Shown here: piece by piece, positions 18,307-20,977 of the stretch
Layout: every line of letters begins with the position of its first letter
How positions within the stretch are numbered: position 1 is the first letter of the stretch
Origin: Hypsibius dujardini
Lineage: Eukaryota; Tardigrada; Eutardigrada; Parachela; Hypsibiidae
Assembly (NCBI GenBank): GCA_001579985.1
Contig: LRSR01006943.1
Location: forward strand, 1-20,977
Length of the DNA: 20,977 nt
Direction: 5' to 3'
Made by a program: the position numbers and the translations under genes
The notes under the pieces: model-generated
The model's input: the letters and a program-made list of their open reading frames with translations, nothing else
What the model was told of the DNA's origin: nothing
The model's database searches: none

Positions 18307-20472
18307 CTAAACCGCTTCGTCGGCTGGATTCTTTTTTTTGTAGGCTGATTTCCAGACTTCAGAAAGACAAACGCTGTAAAACATAAAATACAATCAGTCA
18401 GATCTGTACTCTCTGCGCAATATGTATCCGTATCGTACCTTGAGTGAAATCGGTAAAATATCGTCAGCGGCATGGAGATGTGGGTTATCAAGGTCCACTA
18501 GGAAGAAGAAAGCAAACAGTGAGAAACCACACATCATGTCATCAATTATGGAGTTAAGGATACCTGGTATGGCAAACTGCATAACTGAAAGATAATAAGA
18601 ATATAACCTTACAAGTGCCACGACGGCCGCCGAAACTTGAAAACATTTTACTCGTTGACAGAGATTTTATACATGTATTATATATGCCTGATATTTGGCA
18701 TTCCAATTTCTGGAGAAATAAAAGTTACTGAAAGATGAGAAAGCTGTAATTTTGATCAACTGATTTCAGCCAAACTAAAAATTCAAGGCTTCTTCAGTAA
18801 AAAACCGAACTGAAAAATGATTAAGTTTAGTTTTCATTCAGTTGATTATTTTACTCTTTTCCTCATAGATAAGACTTTTGCGTAGTGTGTTAATGTATTT
18901 TCGCGTTAGACAGGGACAGTCGTACTGGAGTGGAACGTGTGCACGGCTGTGTGCACCGTACACACAGCACAAGTGCCGCGTGGCCGATTAAACGTTCCAA
19001 AACTCGTACCCTGTCCCTGTCTAACGCGAAAATACAGTACCGTCCAGGTGCCGTAGAAACGTAGCTGCTGCGGGTAAAGCTGTTGCCGCCAAGCCTCCAT
19101 GGAGTCAATAGCCCAGAGGTTGAAATTGCACACCAGCAGAAACGTCACAAACTCTCGACCCGGCTTCTCCTCGATATGCCTTGCTTTGCTTGGTCTTCGT
19201 CGAGTGGCATCGAGCAGAAACAACGTTTGAGCGGTGGACTGGAACACTTCCAGCAAGGTCGACACGAGGCCGGCGATCTCTTCCCGGGAAATATTCTGGG
19301 AAATGGTGTGATGAGCGGAGATTAAGATGAAGGTGGGAAAGACGTACACTCCCATTTGGGAGATGATGAGCAAGACATCATCGAGCTTGGAGCCCTCTTG
19401 GTAATCGAACTTTAGGGACCGGATACGACAACAGGCGATAAAAACGGAGAAGAGTGTGGTGGTGTAAAGGATAGTCTCGACGACGTAGGCTTGGAACACG
19501 GAAAGGCTGTAGTAGTCTTTGTGCCAGATGTAGATCCAGACGAAGAACAATGTCATGCTGTAATCAACGATGTAATGCTTTCAGCATGACATACTTCGAA
19601 GAAGATCTGTGTCTGTGTCCGTGTCTGTGTCTATGTCTATGTCTGTGTCTGTGTCTGTGTCTGTGTCTGTGTCTGTGTCTGTGTCTGTGTCTCTGTCTGT
19701 GTCTGTGTCTGTGTCTCTGTCTGTGTCTCTGTCTCTGTCTGTGTCTCTGTCTCTGTCTCTGTCTCTGTCTCTGTCTGAGTCTGCATCTGCATCTTTCTCA
19801 ATGTCTGTGTTTGTGTAACCGCTATCCATGAATAGCTAAATATGGTTGCTTCCTGCCAGCCTATCCCGTGATGTCTTCTCCGACGATCACCTTATGATGG
19901 TCATCAGAGACATGAGAATTCCGATAAACAGTCCACGCGTTGCTCCGTGGCAATCGACCGTATACTGTTGCCGTTTCCGGTGCGGCAAGCTCGCTATCAT
20001 ACCGTTTCTATCATCTTCTGGCCGTTTCAGTCTTGACCACATGACGTAAGTTAAGGCCGCGCAAATCAGGCTGTGTTCCACGATACACGGATACAGAAAC
20101 GGACTGGCCTAAAAAAGCCGATCCAAAGCATCCACCAACATGTATATTTACTTATTTACATTTTGAATTAAAGTCATATAAATGTCGGAGTACCTGTTGC
20201 AACACATTGCCAACGGTAGTTCTTGATCGGCATGATGAAGCGTCTGCGTAAGTCGAATTGCGCAGTTCATTATGGAACATCCCGGATTGGGAACTTTGTG
20301 TTGTAGCAACTTGCGCTATCGATTCAGCCGAATCGTTAGTAATCACATCAATGAAGGACCCCAGAAAGCCGTTTGGGCGAAACAGTTGCGACTCCATTGT
20401 CGCTCCTTGCAACTCGTGTTTCGTCTCTTCGACTAAGACGCTTAGCCAAATGCAGACATTAGTTGCCATCAT
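18307..20472 (-). CDS. Otopetrin-family proton channel, C-terminal part, 5 visible exons
   Basis: Exons on the minus strand are 20472-20194, 20108-19891, 19557-19041, 18497-18439 and 18373-18307. They join in phase to 379 aa that end the protein. Family marks in order: MMATNVCIWLSVLVEETKHE; ASPFLYPCIVEHSLICAAL then TYVMW; YTVDCHGATRGLFIGIL; KLDDVLLIISQMGVYVF; LLEVFQSTAQTLFLLDATRR; REFVTFLLVCNFNLWAID; RFYGTWTWTLITHISMPLTI then FYRFHSSVCLSEVWKSAY. Otopetrins are 12-TM, dimer-forming proton-selective channels of the plasma membrane, used in sour taste, otoconia formation and acid sensing. The N-terminal half must lie beyond the right edge of the window. Two tiny last exons are needed: skipping them gives wrong C-termini, whereas the join restores the conserved FYRFHSSVCL. 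The third visible intron holds a long inverted repeat, and the second a GTGTCT minisatellite. Which otopetrin paralogue this is cannot be said. Confidence 0.92.
18498..19040 (-). other. Otopetrin intron containing a long inverted repeat
   Basis: A 543-base intron (donor gtactg, acceptor cctag) between RFYGTWT and WTLITHISMP. Its first 150 bases are a near-palindrome (see repeat entry); the rest is AT-rich without further features. Confidence 0.8.
18894..19036. repeat. 26-bp perfect inverted repeat with extended stem
   Basis: Arms 18894-18919 and 19011-19036 are perfect reverse complements (tgtattttcgcgttagacag on the left, then ggacag). The stem continues with mismatches through 18922-18938 pairing with 18992-19009 (gtactggag.tggaacgt against acgttccaaaactcgtac). 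The interior has a small hairpin, ctgtgtg/cacacag. The whole is a 143-base fold-back that starts four bases inside the otopetrin intron. Confidence 0.9.
19606..19800 (+). repeat. (GTGTCT)n hexanucleotide minisatellite in otopetrin intron
   Basis: About 190 bases of gtgtct with interspersed ctgtct and ctatgt units, the cleanest hexamer array in the window. Since the period is six, both strands stay open (Leu-Cys, Ser-Val and Asp-Thr dipeptide runs). It lies inside the intron 19558-19890 and is not coding. Confidence 0.95.
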
Positions 20473-20977
20473 CTGCAAACAAATTATTCCTCTATGGTCT
20501 TTATATGAATGTCTAATTAGAGAAATAGAAACTGCATTGTTGCACAAAATAAATTTTATTTTAATTAATTAACAGGAGGAAAATAACATTTTTACACGCT
20601 TCCTCGCATTTCTATTTAATTCTGACAGTTAAAATTGAAATGTAATATTTTACTGTTTATGAAGACTGTTTAACTGTGCACGTAGACGTACACGTTAATG
20701 TGGTCGGGGCAAACCAACCCTGGAGTCCTAATAATTTCTAGTGTCTTTCAGTCCAAGCTTTCCTTAATTTAAATCACATTGTCGTCAAATCGAAGCAGAC
20801 TTTATTTACATTCCACCGCGTTCATCAAGCAATTATAACTATTTCTAATATTAAATCCAAAATAATGTACATATGATAAAATGTATAGTTATATATATGA
20901 TAATAATAATATATACTAATAATATAAATACTAATAATAAATATAATATATATATAATAGTAATATATATAAGAATA
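20473..20977 (-). other. Otopetrin intron running off the window, AT-rich end
   Basis: No exon with otopetrin similarity is visible here. From about 20865 to the end the sequence is an AT-only run of ata/taat units, a low-complexity tract. The upstream otopetrin exons should lie beyond 20977. Confidence 0.6.

Noticed and set aside
18894-19036. A precursor microRNA in the inverted repeat
   Set aside because: The loop between the perfect arms is 91 bases and the stem is irregular inside it, unlike a typical precursor; kept only as an unexplained fold-back.
19550-19831. Long open frames of Leu-Cys, Ser-Val or Asp-Thr/Asp-Arg repeats on both strands
   Set aside because: They come from a six-base repeat that cannot make stops in most frames, and they lie inside an otopetrin intron.
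1-20977. CRISPR array, operons, tRNA or rRNA genes, viral insert
   Set aside because: The repeats are contiguous microsatellites without spacers, genes are spliced and widely spaced, no tRNA B-box with a matching cloverleaf was found, and no viral polymerase, capsid or integrase motif was seen.

Overview
The window is animal nuclear DNA. Genes are split by introns with GT..AG borders (one looks like GC..AG). Exon-by-exon translation gives proteins that align with well-known metazoan families, there are no operons or bacterial signals, and simple repeats and transposon remnants fill the non-coding space. The gene set fits an invertebrate, most likely an ecdysozoan. A tardigrade is my best guess from the MATH-BTB remnant and gene style, but the sequence does not prove it.

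Layout, left to right. (1) 1-794, minus: decayed MATH-BTB (SPOP-like) pseudogene. (2) 1261-4404, minus: four-exon rhodopsin-family GPCR, 388 aa, closest by motif to melatonin-type receptors (NRF for DRY, NSxxY for NPxxY). (3) 4405-5935: no recognised gene. (4) 5936-9369, minus: ten-exon MCMBP (MCM complex-binding protein), 553 aa. (5) 9370-10862: shared 5' region of two divergent genes. (6) 10863-14403, plus: five-exon EH-domain ATPase (EHD1/RME-1 family), 549 aa. (7) 14643-16446, minus: four-exon EIF1AD, 185 aa, convergent with EHD, with 3' ends that probably overlap. (8) 16702-17642: non-autonomous hAT transposon with matching termini, target-site duplications and a transposase remnant. (9) 18307-20472 and beyond, minus: C-terminal part of an otopetrin proton channel, five exons visible, 5' end beyond the right edge.

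The genes are unrelated housekeeping or sensory genes and form no pathway or cassette: membrane recycling (EHD), replication licensing/cohesion (MCMBP), an RNA-binding nuclear protein (EIF1AD), a GPCR and a proton channel. I found no sign of a new multi-gene system. The most interesting structure is non-coding. Related CTGT/CAGA and GTGTCT repeats sit in many introns, and in EHD and MCMBP they lie in opposite orientation on either side of internal exons. There is also a perfect 26-bp inverted repeat against an otopetrin 5' splice site.

All exon joins were made by hand from reading frame, splice dinucleotides and remembered family sequence. No alignment or transcript data were available.
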